49,046 bases of DNA from an uncultured Clostridia bacterium. Its GTDB lineage: Bacteria; Bacillota; Clostridia; Oscillospirales; Acutalibacteraceae. Location: NCBI GenBank assembly GCA_947170465.1, contig CAMVTS010000013.1, positions 1 to 49,046 of the forward strand. Reading direction: 5' to 3'. The position numbers and the translations under genes were made by a program. The notes below the pieces were generated by a model that was not told the DNA's origin, did not search any database, and saw only the letters and a list, made by a program, of their open reading frames with translations. The stretch's first letter is position 1. The number at the start of each line of letters is the position of its first letter. Positions 7,367-16,041 of this stretch are shown here, one piece after another.

Positions 7367-8572
7367 TTACACCATTTCATCATAAACCTTTTTAAAGGTC
7401 TTGACTACATACTCCGCCTCAGCGTCCGTCATCACCGAATTCATCGGTAAGGTCAGCTGGTTTTTATGCTGCGCGTAGGCAAACGGATAGTCCTCAATTT
7501 TAAATCCCCTGCTGCTGTAGGCAGTCAGCATCGGCAAAGGCTTGAAGTGGACGTTGCACATAACACCGTTTTCCGCCATCTTATTGTAAAACTCATTACG
7601 GAAATCCGCGTCCTTGCCGTTAAAGCGGACAAAGTAAAGGTGACCATTGCTGCGATGGTTTTCATCGGCGTGGTTGAGCACCTGGATATCAAGATTCCTG
7701 AATTCCTCGTTATAATAACGAATCAGCTCGTGACGACGGTCGAGCATTTTGTCGTAACGCTCGAACTGCGCCAATCCAATTGCTGCCAGCACGTCAGGCA
7801 TATTGCACTTGTACTGCGTATCCACAACGTCATATTCCCACGAAGCGCCGGTATTCTTGGCAAAAGCGTCCTTGGTCTGACCATGCAGAGACCAGAGCAT
7901 ATATTGCTTGTACATCTTTTCTTCGTCAATGCGGTTGCGCAGACGATGTACCACAGCGCCGCCTTCAGCGGTAGTCATATTCTTGACCGCGTGAAAGCTG
8001 AAATTCGTAAAGTCGGCAATTTCTCCGCACATCTGACCGTGCCACTGCGCGCCAAATGCATGCGCCGCGTCCGCCATAATGACTACTCTGCCAAGCAATT
8101 CCTGAATCTTTCCGTTCGGGCGGAACAAATCGCGCTTTCTTCTGACAGCCTCGTAAATACGGTCATAGTCACAAACAACGCCGGCAAGGTCAACGGGGAT
8201 AATCACCTTGGTGCGCTCGTTGATGGCTTCCTCCATTTTGTCGTAGTCCATCTCATAAGAGCCGGGCTTACAGTCAATCATTACCGGCGTTGCACCGACA
8301 TGATAGATGATGGAAGCCGTTGCGGTATATGTATAGGCAGGCACAATGACCTCGTCCCCGGGGCCTACACGCAGAATCCGCAAGGTCATTTCGGCACACG
8401 CGGTCTGCGAATTCAGGCAAACCGCCTGACCGGTGTGACAATAATCTCCGATTTTCTTTTCCAGCAGTTTCGTTTTGGGACCGGTGGTAATCCAACCGGT
8501 TTTCAAAACCTCAGTAACCAGCTTAATTTCCTCCTCGCCGATATCAGGCGGGGAAAACGGAATTTTCATCAT
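7367..8572 (-). CDS. DegT/DnrJ/EryC1 family sugar aminotransferase, 401 aa
   Basis: A PLP-dependent aminotransferase of the nucleotide-sugar type, which transfers an amino group from glutamate to a keto sugar. The Schiff-base lysine is K197 in SFHAVKNMTTAEGG, and D168 in MADAAHAFG should hold the pyridine nitrogen. The N-terminus (IPFSPPDIGEEE...TGWITTGPKT) is typical of this family. Length is normal. The start at 8572 follows GGGAG by 5 bases; the next codon is also ATG, so 8569 is possible. It is a monocistronic unit with a predicted promoter and terminator. It lies next to the UDP-FucNAc operon and could aminate a 4-keto-hexosamine, but the true substrate and amination position cannot be read from sequence. 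Confidence 0.88.
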   Translation of the reverse strand: MMKIPFSPPDIGEEEIKLVTEVLKTGWITTGPKTKLLEKKIGDYCHTGQAVCLNSQTACAEMTLRILRVGPGDEVIVPAYTYTATASIIYHVGATPVMIDCKPGSYEMDYDKMEEAINERTKVIIPVDLAGVVCDYDRIYEAVRRKRDLFRPNGKIQELLGRVVIMADAAHAFGAQWHGQMCGEIADFTNFSFHAVKNMTTAEGGAVVHRLRNRIDEEKMYKQYMLWSLHGQTKDAFAKNTGASWEYDVVDTQYKCNMPDVLAAIGLAQFERYDKMLDRRHELIRYYNEEFRNLDIQVLNHADENHRSNGHLYFVRFNGKDADFRNEFYNKMAENGVMCNVHFKPLPMLTAYSSRGFKIEDYPFAYAQHKNQLTLPMNSVMTDAEAEYVVKTFKKVYDEMV

Positions 8573-8619
8573 GTATACTCCCTTAAATAAGCTTTGCCAA
8601 ATCTTGGCTTTCAAAACTC

Positions 8620-8648
8620 ATTTTATCACACATAAAGTTAGCCTGCAA
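8620..8648 (-). promoter_or_regulatory. Predicted promoter of the DegT aminotransferase gene
   Basis: On the minus strand, TTGCAG (8643-8648) and TAAAAT (8620-8625) are separated by 17 bases, with a TGTG just before the -10 box that resembles an extended -10. The gene start at 8572 lies about 48 bases downstream. Confidence 0.5.
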
Positions 8649-8750
8649 GACTAATCGTAAAAATCTCGGTTTTAGCCAAAATTTTCAGAAGCTCACCTCT
8701 GTAAAGAAACATTTTACTAAACAAATCCGCGATTTTATCCAAACACACCG

Positions 8751-9305
8751 CTATGATAATCGGGTGTCATGCCGCTTCCGTTTTTTTATCTTTTCAATTA
8801 AACAGACAATGCCAAAGGACGATACGCCAATCAGGGTACCGAGGGTATTCATCAGAACATCATCTGTTTCACAATTGCCGATAGCGAAACCATACTGGAT
8901 TGCCTCAACGCTGACCGACAACAAAAAGCCGGCTACAGCCGCAATCAGCGCTCTGAATCTCCACTTCTCGGGCAGCGCAAACGGCAGTGATAAGCCCAAG
9001 GGCAAAAACAACAGCATATTCATATACATTGTCCGATAAAACTCCGGCTCCAGTTTCGCTTTTTCAAAAGAAATAAAAGGCGCCAGCTCAAGCACACGGT
9101 AATCGGACACGCCGCGGCCGAAAGCTGTGAAACATAGTATAAGAATCAATGAGAGCACCACGACAACACGCGCCAGATAACGCCGCGCTTTGCCCCTGAG
9201 CAGCGCCGCCATGATTGTCCATATAAGATAAAGCGCGATTGTCTCGATATATACCTGCAGCATGGGCTGCACATAAAAATCGTGAAAAATCCTATTCATC
9301 GTCAT
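8751..9305 (-). CDS. VanZ-like membrane protein, 184 aa
   Basis: The protein shows the VanZ-family pattern. Hydrophobic segments lie at about residues 18-35, 43-62, 92-110, 118-137 and 148-167. Family-type signatures are TAFGRG followed by an ELAPF segment, NMLLFLPLGLSLP, and VSVEAIQYGF...DDVLMNTLG. VanZ proteins occur in many Firmicutes; the founding member gives teicoplanin resistance, but most have no assigned function. The start ATG overlaps the stop of the upstream NTP_transf_5 gene by 4 bases (ATGA), so the two are probably translated together. A second ATG lies two codons later. The C-terminus is basic (KIKKRKRHDTR), consistent with a cytoplasmic tail. Confidence 0.85.
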   Translation of the reverse strand: MTMNRIFHDFYVQPMLQVYIETIALYLIWTIMAALLRGKARRYLARVVVVLSLILILCFTAFGRGVSDYRVLELAPFISFEKAKLEPEFYRTMYMNMLLFLPLGLSLPFALPEKWRFRALIAAVAGFLLSVSVEAIQYGFAIGNCETDDVLMNTLGTLIGVSSFGIVCLIEKIKKRKRHDTRLS

Positions 9306-10525
9306 GATTCCGATTGAAACAAGCGCAGCCGGCTGTAGATTTCCTTGCGGGACGACGCTTCCTTCAGCATAGCCGCTGTACCCTTGTTTTTGCGCTTACC
9401 TGACAGCAGCAGCCCTACATATTTGCCTCCCTCGGCAATCCAGCCGACCGGAAGAAACACCTTGCGTTTTTCAATCCATGTATAGTCTGTAAAAGTTTTT
9501 TTGTTGAGCGTCGTCATCACTTGCCGGAAAACATTTCTGTCATCAACCGTCCGCTCGCCCCGGTTAGAGATATACTTTATCTCACGGTAGCGGTTCATAT
9601 CCTTTTTTCCGAAATTGCCGCCGTGTAGAATATCCTCCATCAGTGCTTCCAGCAGCTGATTGGATACATCTGATTTATCCGTCCACGCTTTGTGTGAAAT
9701 GCCAAGGTATTTTTCCGAAACAAGCGTCAGAATCTGCGCAAAACGCCACAAGCCAAACTGCTTGAGCTTGTTCTCAAAAATCGCTTCAAAAGCCTCGCTG
9801 CTCAGCTTTTCGGCAAAAACCGCCCAGTCGCATAAATGCCGCAAGCCGATTCCTTCGCTTGTCAAATGCGAAATCACATGAAGCAGCATAATCAAACCGT
9901 GGTGATACGCGTCGGGAATCATACAGGTCGCGCCGTCAAGCGTGATTTGCTCCGCGGTTTCGATAGCCGTATCAATCTCCCCGGCAATCAGCTTGCCAAC
10001 GGCGCCTTCCGATGTGTCAAAGCTGCGATGCTGTTCCCAGACGCTCCTCGGCGCACGCTTAAAGGCAATATGCTTGCCTCTTTGGCTGTCGCCGTGAGCA
10101 AGCGTAAATCCCGCGTCCAGAACAACTTTTTTTGCGCGCTCAAAATCTTCTTCTCTTACCAGATAGTCAACATCACCCATTGTTCTGAGCGAAGCCTCGG
10201 GATAATAATACGCTGACGCCATCCCCTTCAGGGTGCAGTACGGAATATGATGTTCCGCCATCAGGCGATGCAGTTCATCATGTTCCATAAAATTATTTGT
10301 ATTGTTGACAATCTCTCCAAGGAAAAAGTCCTGCTGCCTGAGATATTCTGAACTGTTTTCTTTCCTTAGCTTATCTTTCAGATAAGGAAACGCGGACAGA
10401 AACACCGTCTGAGCTTTTGCTTCTTGAAGTATAGCCGACGCGTTGTCACTCTTTATTTCGGGTTTTTCGCCGCCGAACACCTGATACCTTATAACGTTCA
10501 GCAAGCTTTCCATTTTACTTTCCAT
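9302..10525 (-). CDS. Nucleotidyltransferase-fold protein (NTP_transf_5 family), 407 aa
   Basis: It resembles the uncharacterised nucleotidyltransferase family PF14907. The signature TLKGMASAYYYPEASLRTMG followed directly by DVDYLV contains the G-x-D-x-D motif of nucleotidyltransferase folds (about residues 110-135). A later segment DAYHHGLIMLLHVISHLTSEG and LRHLCDWAVF is typical of the family and may form an all-helical domain. Members often sit in surface-polysaccharide or peptide-modification loci, but a reaction is not established. The start is uncertain: ATG at 10525 is preceded by AAAGGA at a long 13-base spacing, and the open frame extends to 10573. It is followed with a 4-base overlap by the VanZ-like gene. 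Confidence 0.8.
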   Translation of the reverse strand: MESKMESLLNVIRYQVFGGEKPEIKSDNASAILQEAKAQTVFLSAFPYLKDKLRKENSSEYLRQQDFFLGEIVNNTNNFMEHDELHRLMAEHHIPYCTLKGMASAYYYPEASLRTMGDVDYLVREEDFERAKKVVLDAGFTLAHGDSQRGKHIAFKRAPRSVWEQHRSFDTSEGAVGKLIAGEIDTAIETAEQITLDGATCMIPDAYHHGLIMLLHVISHLTSEGIGLRHLCDWAVFAEKLSSEAFEAIFENKLKQFGLWRFAQILTLVSEKYLGISHKAWTDKSDVSNQLLEALMEDILHGGNFGKKDMNRYREIKYISNRGERTVDDRNVFRQVMTTLNKKTFTDYTWIEKRKVFLPVGWIAEGGKYVGLLLSGKRKNKGTAAMLKEASSRKEIYSRLRLFQSES

Positions 10526-10606
10526 TTGTTGTGTAAATCCTTTATACAATAATCCGTTAAAATTGTAGCACAACCAATCCGAAAAGGCAAGAAAAATAGT
10601 TCATCA

Positions 10607-10801
10607 TCAATAATTCCTGTATTCCTCCTCTGCTTCTTCCGGCGTGAAGTTGGAAAACATGGCGTTGAGGGTAATGACAAATTCGCTTATTTCCTTTTCG
10701 GAATAATCCATTGCTTTGCAGGCTTTGATGGCATAGCCCATGCAGGCGGCGTTTGACCATTGATTGGCAGCTAATAAATTGAAAAAATCGTCCCGGTTCA
10801 T
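10607..10801 (-). CDS. Small acidic protein, 64 aa, downstream of jetD
   Basis: No family is recognised. The 64 residues are acidic and helical, with no signal or membrane segment, ending TPEEAEEEYRNY. Two cysteines (NAACMG and IKACKAM) are spaced about 8 residues apart. The start is strong: GAGGTG lies 7 bases before the ATG. It begins about 50 bases after the jetD stop with no terminator between, so it may be the fifth gene of the Wadjet operon. Its ribosome binding site lies in the loop of an 8-bp inverted repeat at 10801-10824. A small regulatory or accessory protein is possible, but this is only inferred from position. An unrelated small gene is equally possible. Confidence 0.65.
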   Translation of the reverse strand: MNRDDFFNLLAANQWSNAACMGYAIKACKAMDYSEKEISEFVITLNAMFSNFTPEEAEEEYRNY

Positions 10802-10824
10802 ACAATCACCTCGTCATGATTGTA
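10801..10824. promoter_or_regulatory. Inverted repeat enclosing the ribosome binding site of the 64-aa gene
   Basis: TACAATCA and TGATTGTA, 8 bp each, are separated by 8 bases (CCTCGTCA on plus), whose complement carries the GAGG Shine-Dalgarno. The symmetry could be an RNA hairpin presenting or hiding the ribosome binding site, or a DNA operator. No T-run follows, so it is not a terminator. Confidence 0.45.
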
Positions 10825-10852
10825 CGCCTGCCGGGGCGATTTTTTTGTTGCA

Positions 10853-12070
10853 TTATGTCAGCATGGCTTCCTGTTCGAGCCGGATTTTATGCGTCAGCAT
10901 ATAGTCGATACACGCTTTGCAATCGTGCAAAAGCGCTTCTTCGCTGAGCTTTTGGAGTTTTTCCGCGTAATCGCCGGAAAACGGTTGGGCAAAATCGCGG
11001 TAGGCTTTCAGCTCCGGTATGTTCATGCGGTAGGGCTGAACGGTGGGAAGTATCTCCGTCCGCAGGCGCAGGAGCATACGGAAGCCGCCGAGATCGATAT
11101 CGCCCCAGTGAAGCCATGTGCTATTCTTCGGCATGGCGGCGGCGATTTTTTCAAACAGCTTTTTCTTGGACGGACTGTAATGTCCGCCGTGATAAATCAC
11201 CAATTCATCAGCGGCTTGCTGATACGCAAAGAAATTCGCGCGGTTTTCGATTGTCAGCACTTTTGTAACGGTGTTGGGAATCGTGATGTTCGCCGAGTCA
11301 ACCTCATCGGAATAAAGACAAAAGCCGCTTTGGAACACGCTCATTTCGTTTCGGTTGATGACAACGCCGCCGCGCAGCTCCAGCGGTTCGGGATAACGCG
11401 AAATGCCGATGCTTTGCAGCAGCTCCGCGTCCGTCATTTCACGGCTGACGTTTTTGCGCATGATGGTAAGGAGCGCCGACTTCATGTGCGTTTCAAAAAA
11501 TTTGGAATCGCCAAAACACTTTTCCGAAAAGACGCGCTCGGTCAGCGAGGTAAAGGAATGACTGTCAATAAAGCGCAGCATTTGGTACAATGCGTTTCTC
11601 TCCGTTTTGTCTGTCGGAAGGCGGCTGCCCAAGCGGTTTTTTGCTTCGATATACGCTTTGGTTTCGCTGTAATAGGCGATGATCCAATCGGTGCTGACCG
11701 CCGTGATTTCCTGCTCCAATTCTTGAATCATAAGCAAGGCTGACTGCTTTGCCGACTGCCGCTGCGCCGCCTGATAGACCGCTTCGATGCTTGAAAAATC
11801 AAGCCACACGCGCCGTATAATGTGACGCTCCTCGCCGCGCATCCATTCAAAATCAATCCAATGCGCCGCCTGCATGGCAATCACGGTTTCGTTGATTTCG
11901 GTGCGGACAAAATGATTGTCAATATCATAGGCGGAAAAATCCGTTTTGCCGCTGTCGTAAAAGCGGAGCATCACGCGCCTGTCGGGCAGCTCTCCTTTTT
12001 GGTAGGCGGCGGTGCGCTCGTATTTGTCAAGGAGAAGGTTCAGGATTTCCTTTTTCCAACGCTCATTCAT
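10853..12070 (-). CDS. jetD: Wadjet system nuclease JetD, 405 aa
   Basis: JetD is the TOPRIM-fold nuclease of Wadjet, which cleaves small circular DNA after the JetABC motor has extruded it. The C-terminal half carries the TOPRIM catalytic set: E275 in VLTIENRANF and D324/D326 in HWGDIDLGGF. The N-terminal half corresponds to the DUF3322-type region that binds the JetABC complex, and the C-terminal half to DUF2220. Length is normal for type I systems. The start at 12070 overlaps the jetC stop by 8 bases and has AGGAG 9 bases upstream. It is the last of four overlapping genes in the order jetA-B-C-D. Catalytic residues look intact, so the system is probably functional. Confidence 0.93.
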   Translation of the reverse strand: MNERWKKEILNLLLDKYERTAAYQKGELPDRRVMLRFYDSGKTDFSAYDIDNHFVRTEINETVIAMQAAHWIDFEWMRGEERHIIRRVWLDFSSIEAVYQAAQRQSAKQSALLMIQELEQEITAVSTDWIIAYYSETKAYIEAKNRLGSRLPTDKTERNALYQMLRFIDSHSFTSLTERVFSEKCFGDSKFFETHMKSALLTIMRKNVSREMTDAELLQSIGISRYPEPLELRGGVVINRNEMSVFQSGFCLYSDEVDSANITIPNTVTKVLTIENRANFFAYQQAADELVIYHGGHYSPSKKKLFEKIAAAMPKNSTWLHWGDIDLGGFRMLLRLRTEILPTVQPYRMNIPELKAYRDFAQPFSGDYAEKLQKLSEEALLHDCKACIDYMLTHKIRLEQEAMLT

Positions 12071-15000
12071 CGATCAGCTCTCCTACCCTGTCCTTGTCGA
12101 ACACCGTCACCTGCGAGGTTTTACCGCTGCGCAGTACCAATAAAATACGGTCAACCCACGGCGCGATGTCGCCCGCTTTTTCGGTCGGCGTGGAAAGAAT
12201 GACCTGAAAGCCGATTTTGCGCAGGAGCATAATGCTCTTTTCAATGCGTTCGCCGTCCATTTTGGAAAACGCCTCATCAAAGATAATCAGCCGCGCGGTG
12301 TTGGCTTTTTTATCCCGTCCCATGCGGTAGAGCTGCGCAAAGGATGCAAGCACCGCGATGTAAAACGGCGTTTGCGTTTCGCCGCCGGACTTTTTATCAA
12401 TTGTCCGCGACAACCGCTGCTTTTCGCCGTCCTTGTTAATCACCTCAATGTCAAAGGTGAGGTAAGTTCTGTAGTCGGTGAAGAGCGCGACGCGCTTTTC
12501 ATATTCGCTCTGGTCAAGCGAGGAATTACCCTCGCCTGTCATTACGGCGAACAACTCGCTGATTTCCTCGCGGTATTTTTCGTTGAATTGATTGGACATC
12601 AGGGTGTAGCCGCCCATCAGCATGTCATCGGTAATCATTTTGTAGTACCGCTCATAATTGCTGTTCGGATCGACCCTGAAGCGGTAGGTATCCTCACCGA
12701 AGGACGCGGCTGAAATCGCGTAGTTCAGCTCCTTGATGTCGTGGTTGACAGAACGGATTTTCTCGCTCAGCTTGCCGAGGAAATCCTCCTGAAATTCCTC
12801 CATCGCCTTTTTCTTGGTGTCGGCAATCCGCGTCAGGTAATCGGGCAGGGTGTTTTCGTTTATCACGCGCAGTGCCTCGGCGTATTCCTGATTATCCGCA
12901 GCGTTGATGTCGTAGCCCATCTTGTAATCGTGATTGAACTTGGTGCGCTGACTGACCAGATTCTCACGGAAACGTGTGACGGCGTTTTCCGCACGGCTTT
13001 TTTCGCGCGGAAAGGCAGCGCTGATTTCTCCGGCGTTTCCGCGCTTGCTCAGCTCCGCTAAATAGCGCGGCTCACCGGTTGCTTCCACCCACTCCGCATC
13101 AAAGGACAGGGATAAAGCCTGACGGCGTTCACGGATTTCGCTTTCCGCTTTGGGAATGGTTTCGTTTTGGAGAACCGACAAGCCGCCGCGGATTTCACCG
13201 GATGCTTCCTGCAAGCTCCGGCACTCACGCTCCGACGCGTCTATCTCCTCTTTTTTGTCCTGTACCCGTTCGCGCAGGACAATCAGGTTGCCCATATCCA
13301 AAACGGAGCGCTCCTGCTCTAAAGCCTTGATTTCCTGACGGAATGAATCACAGTCCGCCAGCTGTTTTGCCGTATCCAAAAGCCGATCCGCGTCACTTTG
13401 CGAATAGGTTTCTATCTCTCTGCACGCTTTCGCGCCGGCTTTTAAGGTGATGTAGGTTTCGGTTCTCTGCTTCTGCGCGGCAATTTCGGATGCAATTTCA
13501 CGCAGTCGCAGGGCAATCGCGTTCTGACCGATTGCCGGATGCGCCCACAGCTTCGGGTTGAGCGCACGGACGACATAGTTTTTGTACAGCAAGCCCTCAT
13601 CGGTGATGGAAACAGGATAATCGCGGATCCGTTCGGGTGTATCGCACTTCATCACCCTGCCCAACAGATAATCCAGATACGCGCGGACGTAAGGATTGTC
13701 GGTCTCGATTTCCTCCGCCAGACTGTTTTTTTCCGCACGCGGCTGCTTTTTCAGTATCTTTTCGGTATCGACAACGCCGGTGTCGTAGACCTTTTTCTCG
13801 CGCTTGATGCGGTCGAACACGCGGACAGCCAGCCGCACATATTGCGGCGGCACAATGATGTAAAACTTCTGCGTGTTTAAGTAGCCCTCAATCGCATTGC
13901 GCCAGCGGTCGCCGCGAATCTCGGCAGCTTCCGCCACCAAAACGACCTCGGCGGATTCTCCGTAATTGGCTTTGATTTGCGAGATAATCGCCTGCTTCAA
14001 ATCCAGCGCGTTTTGCGGAAATTGGAATCTGCCCTTCTCCAGGCTTTCTTTTTCGGTACACAGGGAACGGAGCGCTTCTTCCGTCTGCTTTAAGTTTTCC
14101 TCCGATTTGGAAAACAGCACGGCGGCGGTTTCCTTGAAGTCAGAAAGCAAGCGAACAATGGAAAGTAAATCATTTTGCCGCTGTTTTTCTGATTCGTCAT
14201 ACGCCTGCCGCAGCTGTTCCGCGATGGAAAGCAGGCTGTCAAGATAGATTTCCGTTGTCGCTTCCGCTTCACGAATACGGCTTTTCCGGCTCAGCAAATC
14301 ATTGGCGGCGCGGTCAAAATGCAGTTTCACGCGGTTGAAATGCCCCTGTGCCTTATCGTATTCACTTTGCGCACGGCTGATTGCCTGCTCCAACTGCGCC
14401 ATCCGTTCCTCAATTTCACGCAGCCGCCGTTCAGTTTCATCATTATGCAGCTGCAAACGCAGTTCTTCGTATTGATTCCGCAGGATTTGAAGATTCTCCG
14501 ACTCCATTCTGAGGTTTTCCTGCACATTCAGCAGCTTGTCGGACGCGGTCTTTTCTTTTTGCCGCAGACTGCGCAGGTTTTCTTCCAGCGATTGAATTGC
14601 CGCGCGGTCAATTAAATAGGCATACAATATCGCGCTCTGTCGGTTTTTCTCGCAGTCCTCAAAGCATTGCGCAATCCTTTCCAGCGCCTCTTTCTTCTGC
14701 GTAAGTTCATCGGCGGTGCGTTCAAGATTTTTGTAGTTGCGGATATTCTCCTGCATCGGCGCGATATCAATGCTCTTTTCGTTATCGCAGATAAACTCGG
14801 TAATAAACCGCTGCATATCGTTGTCGGGATTGAAGGCAACCGCCTTTTTCAGCAAATCCCTGAATTTATCGCGCAAGCCGCCCAGAAGCGCATATATTTC
14901 GTCACGGTAGGCTTTGCCCGAATCAAAGAAACGGGGTTCTTTGACATCACCGCGTTTGAAATAATCCCGGAGCTTCGGAATATCCAACGGCACACGCGAC

Positions 15001-15422
15001 TCGATAAAATGATGATTCGGAATCTGCCCGATATATTTAAAGAAGCGCGTTGTCTTGTCGTTCGGCGAATAGACGTCAAAGATACCGCCGAAGGTCAAAC
15101 TGCGGCGCTTCACGTCGTCATACCATTCCGTCACCACATAGCTCGTAAAACGTCCGTTTCGCAGATAGTGATAACCGCCGTCAGCGCTGTCGTTGAGCTC
15201 TCCGCATAGATAGCTGTCCAGCGTTCTGGCGCTCTTACCGCTTGCCGATTTATTGAAATACTTTCCGGCAGTGTCGCCGAGCAGCACCAATTGCAGCGCG
15301 TCGATAATGGTCGATTTTCCCGACGCGTTCACGCCTGTCATATAGTTGAGCTGTTCAAACTCCAACAGCTGGTGAGAAAAATAGTGCCAGTTAATCAGCA
15401 ATAGTTTCTTTAGCAGTTTCAT
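12063..15422 (-). CDS. jetC: Wadjet system SMC-like ATPase JetC, 1119 aa
   Basis: JetC is the MukB/SMC-like motor that dimerises and extrudes DNA loops. The Walker A motif is GVNASGKST (residues 30-38). The ABC signature is KSGGETQTP (SGGE 1012-1015), and the Walker B motif is ARLIIFDEAF (D1049, E1050). A D-loop (SKMDGERI) and an H-loop-like VILSTPTEK follow. Long coiled coils rich in Glu, Arg and Leu occupy about residues 220-450 and 640-900. A hinge-like globular region lies between them. Length is typical of type I Wadjet. The start at 15422 follows GGAGG by 9 bases and lies inside the end of jetB, overlapping by 32 bases, which suggests translational coupling. All ATPase motifs look intact. 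Confidence 0.94.
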   Translation of the reverse strand: MKLLKKLLLINWHYFSHQLLEFEQLNYMTGVNASGKSTIIDALQLVLLGDTAGKYFNKSASGKSARTLDSYLCGELNDSADGGYHYLRNGRFTSYVVTEWYDDVKRRSLTFGGIFDVYSPNDKTTRFFKYIGQIPNHHFIESRVPLDIPKLRDYFKRGDVKEPRFFDSGKAYRDEIYALLGGLRDKFRDLLKKAVAFNPDNDMQRFITEFICDNEKSIDIAPMQENIRNYKNLERTADELTQKKEALERIAQCFEDCEKNRQSAILYAYLIDRAAIQSLEENLRSLRQKEKTASDKLLNVQENLRMESENLQILRNQYEELRLQLHNDETERRLREIEERMAQLEQAISRAQSEYDKAQGHFNRVKLHFDRAANDLLSRKSRIREAEATTEIYLDSLLSIAEQLRQAYDESEKQRQNDLLSIVRLLSDFKETAAVLFSKSEENLKQTEEALRSLCTEKESLEKGRFQFPQNALDLKQAIISQIKANYGESAEVVLVAEAAEIRGDRWRNAIEGYLNTQKFYIIVPPQYVRLAVRVFDRIKREKKVYDTGVVDTEKILKKQPRAEKNSLAEEIETDNPYVRAYLDYLLGRVMKCDTPERIRDYPVSITDEGLLYKNYVVRALNPKLWAHPAIGQNAIALRLREIASEIAAQKQRTETYITLKAGAKACREIETYSQSDADRLLDTAKQLADCDSFRQEIKALEQERSVLDMGNLIVLRERVQDKKEEIDASERECRSLQEASGEIRGGLSVLQNETIPKAESEIRERRQALSLSFDAEWVEATGEPRYLAELSKRGNAGEISAAFPREKSRAENAVTRFRENLVSQRTKFNHDYKMGYDINAADNQEYAEALRVINENTLPDYLTRIADTKKKAMEEFQEDFLGKLSEKIRSVNHDIKELNYAISAASFGEDTYRFRVDPNSNYERYYKMITDDMLMGGYTLMSNQFNEKYREEISELFAVMTGEGNSSLDQSEYEKRVALFTDYRTYLTFDIEVINKDGEKQRLSRTIDKKSGGETQTPFYIAVLASFAQLYRMGRDKKANTARLIIFDEAFSKMDGERIEKSIMLLRKIGFQVILSTPTEKAGDIAPWVDRILLVLRSGKTSQVTVFDKDRVGELIDE

Positions 15423-16041
15423 GGTCGCTGTCCTCCGCGAGCTTCATGTCGTCAAGCTCCGCTTTCATGGCGTTAATACTTTGGTTGCTGATAATCGTCA
15501 AAATCGACGGCAAAATTAAAAGCTCATTTCCGTCCTTGCTCCACGGAGAACTTGTCATTTTCTGAATAATATTGAAATGCGCCAGTGCGCTTTGCGCGTC
15601 CAGGCGCTCCTTTTGGTTGCTTTTTCCGCCCTTTAACAAGCCGAGCGTTTTCATCTTTTCCACCACGGAGGCGGTGTCGGTTTTCACCACATGATAGCTG
15701 TTTTCGTTCTCGCGGTTTTCTTCATAAATCAGCCGGCAAACATACAGAAACAGCGTAGTGAAGCGGTCAAGGCGATAACGGTTGTGCTTAAATTCGCTGA
15801 TTAATGAAACCACGCCGTAGGTGTCGTCCTTCGTCAGCCTCCAGCCCGTCACCTCAAAATAGTCACGGAGCACATCAAACAGCCGCATGACCATATTGTA
15901 ATCCGCGTTGGGCAGCGTTGTTTCCTCGCTTGGGTCATAGGTGAAACGCACCATGTAGGTGTGCGACAGCAAATAGTTTCCCAAACGGCGGAACTCGCTC
16001 TTTTCGTATGAGGACAGTTTTTCGTATTGCTCGCTCCACAT
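15391..16041 (-). CDS. jetB: Wadjet system MukE-like subunit JetB, 216 aa
   Basis: JetB (DUF4194 family) is the MukE-like winged-helix kite subunit. It bridges JetA and DNA in the Wadjet motor complex. The N-terminus YEKLSSYEKSEFRRLGNYLL and the central RRFDV-like region RLFDVLRDYFEVTGWRLTKD are typical of the family, followed by YGVVSLISEFKHNRYRLDRF. It has no membrane segment. The ATG at 16041 overlaps the jetA stop by one base, and the 3' end overlaps jetC by 32 bases. Call is supported mainly by its size and its place between unmistakable JetA and JetC. Confidence 0.9.
   Translation of the reverse strand: MWSEQYEKLSSYEKSEFRRLGNYLLSHTYMVRFTYDPSEETTLPNADYNMVMRLFDVLRDYFEVTGWRLTKDDTYGVVSLISEFKHNRYRLDRFTTLFLYVCRLIYEENRENENSYHVVKTDTASVVEKMKTLGLLKGGKSNQKERLDAQSALAHFNIIQKMTSSPWSKDGNELLILPSILTIISNQSINAMKAELDDMKLAEDSDHETAKETIAD

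Noticed and set aside
7466..8590. A 374-codon open frame on the plus strand opposite the DegT aminotransferase
   Set aside because: It is fully antisense to a clear aminotransferase and shows no family motif, so it is a codon-composition shadow.
10820..11743. A 307-codon open frame on the plus strand opposite jetD
   Set aside because: It lies wholly antisense to jetD, lacks a ribosome binding site and has no protein-like features; it is a shadow of the GC-rich jetD codons.
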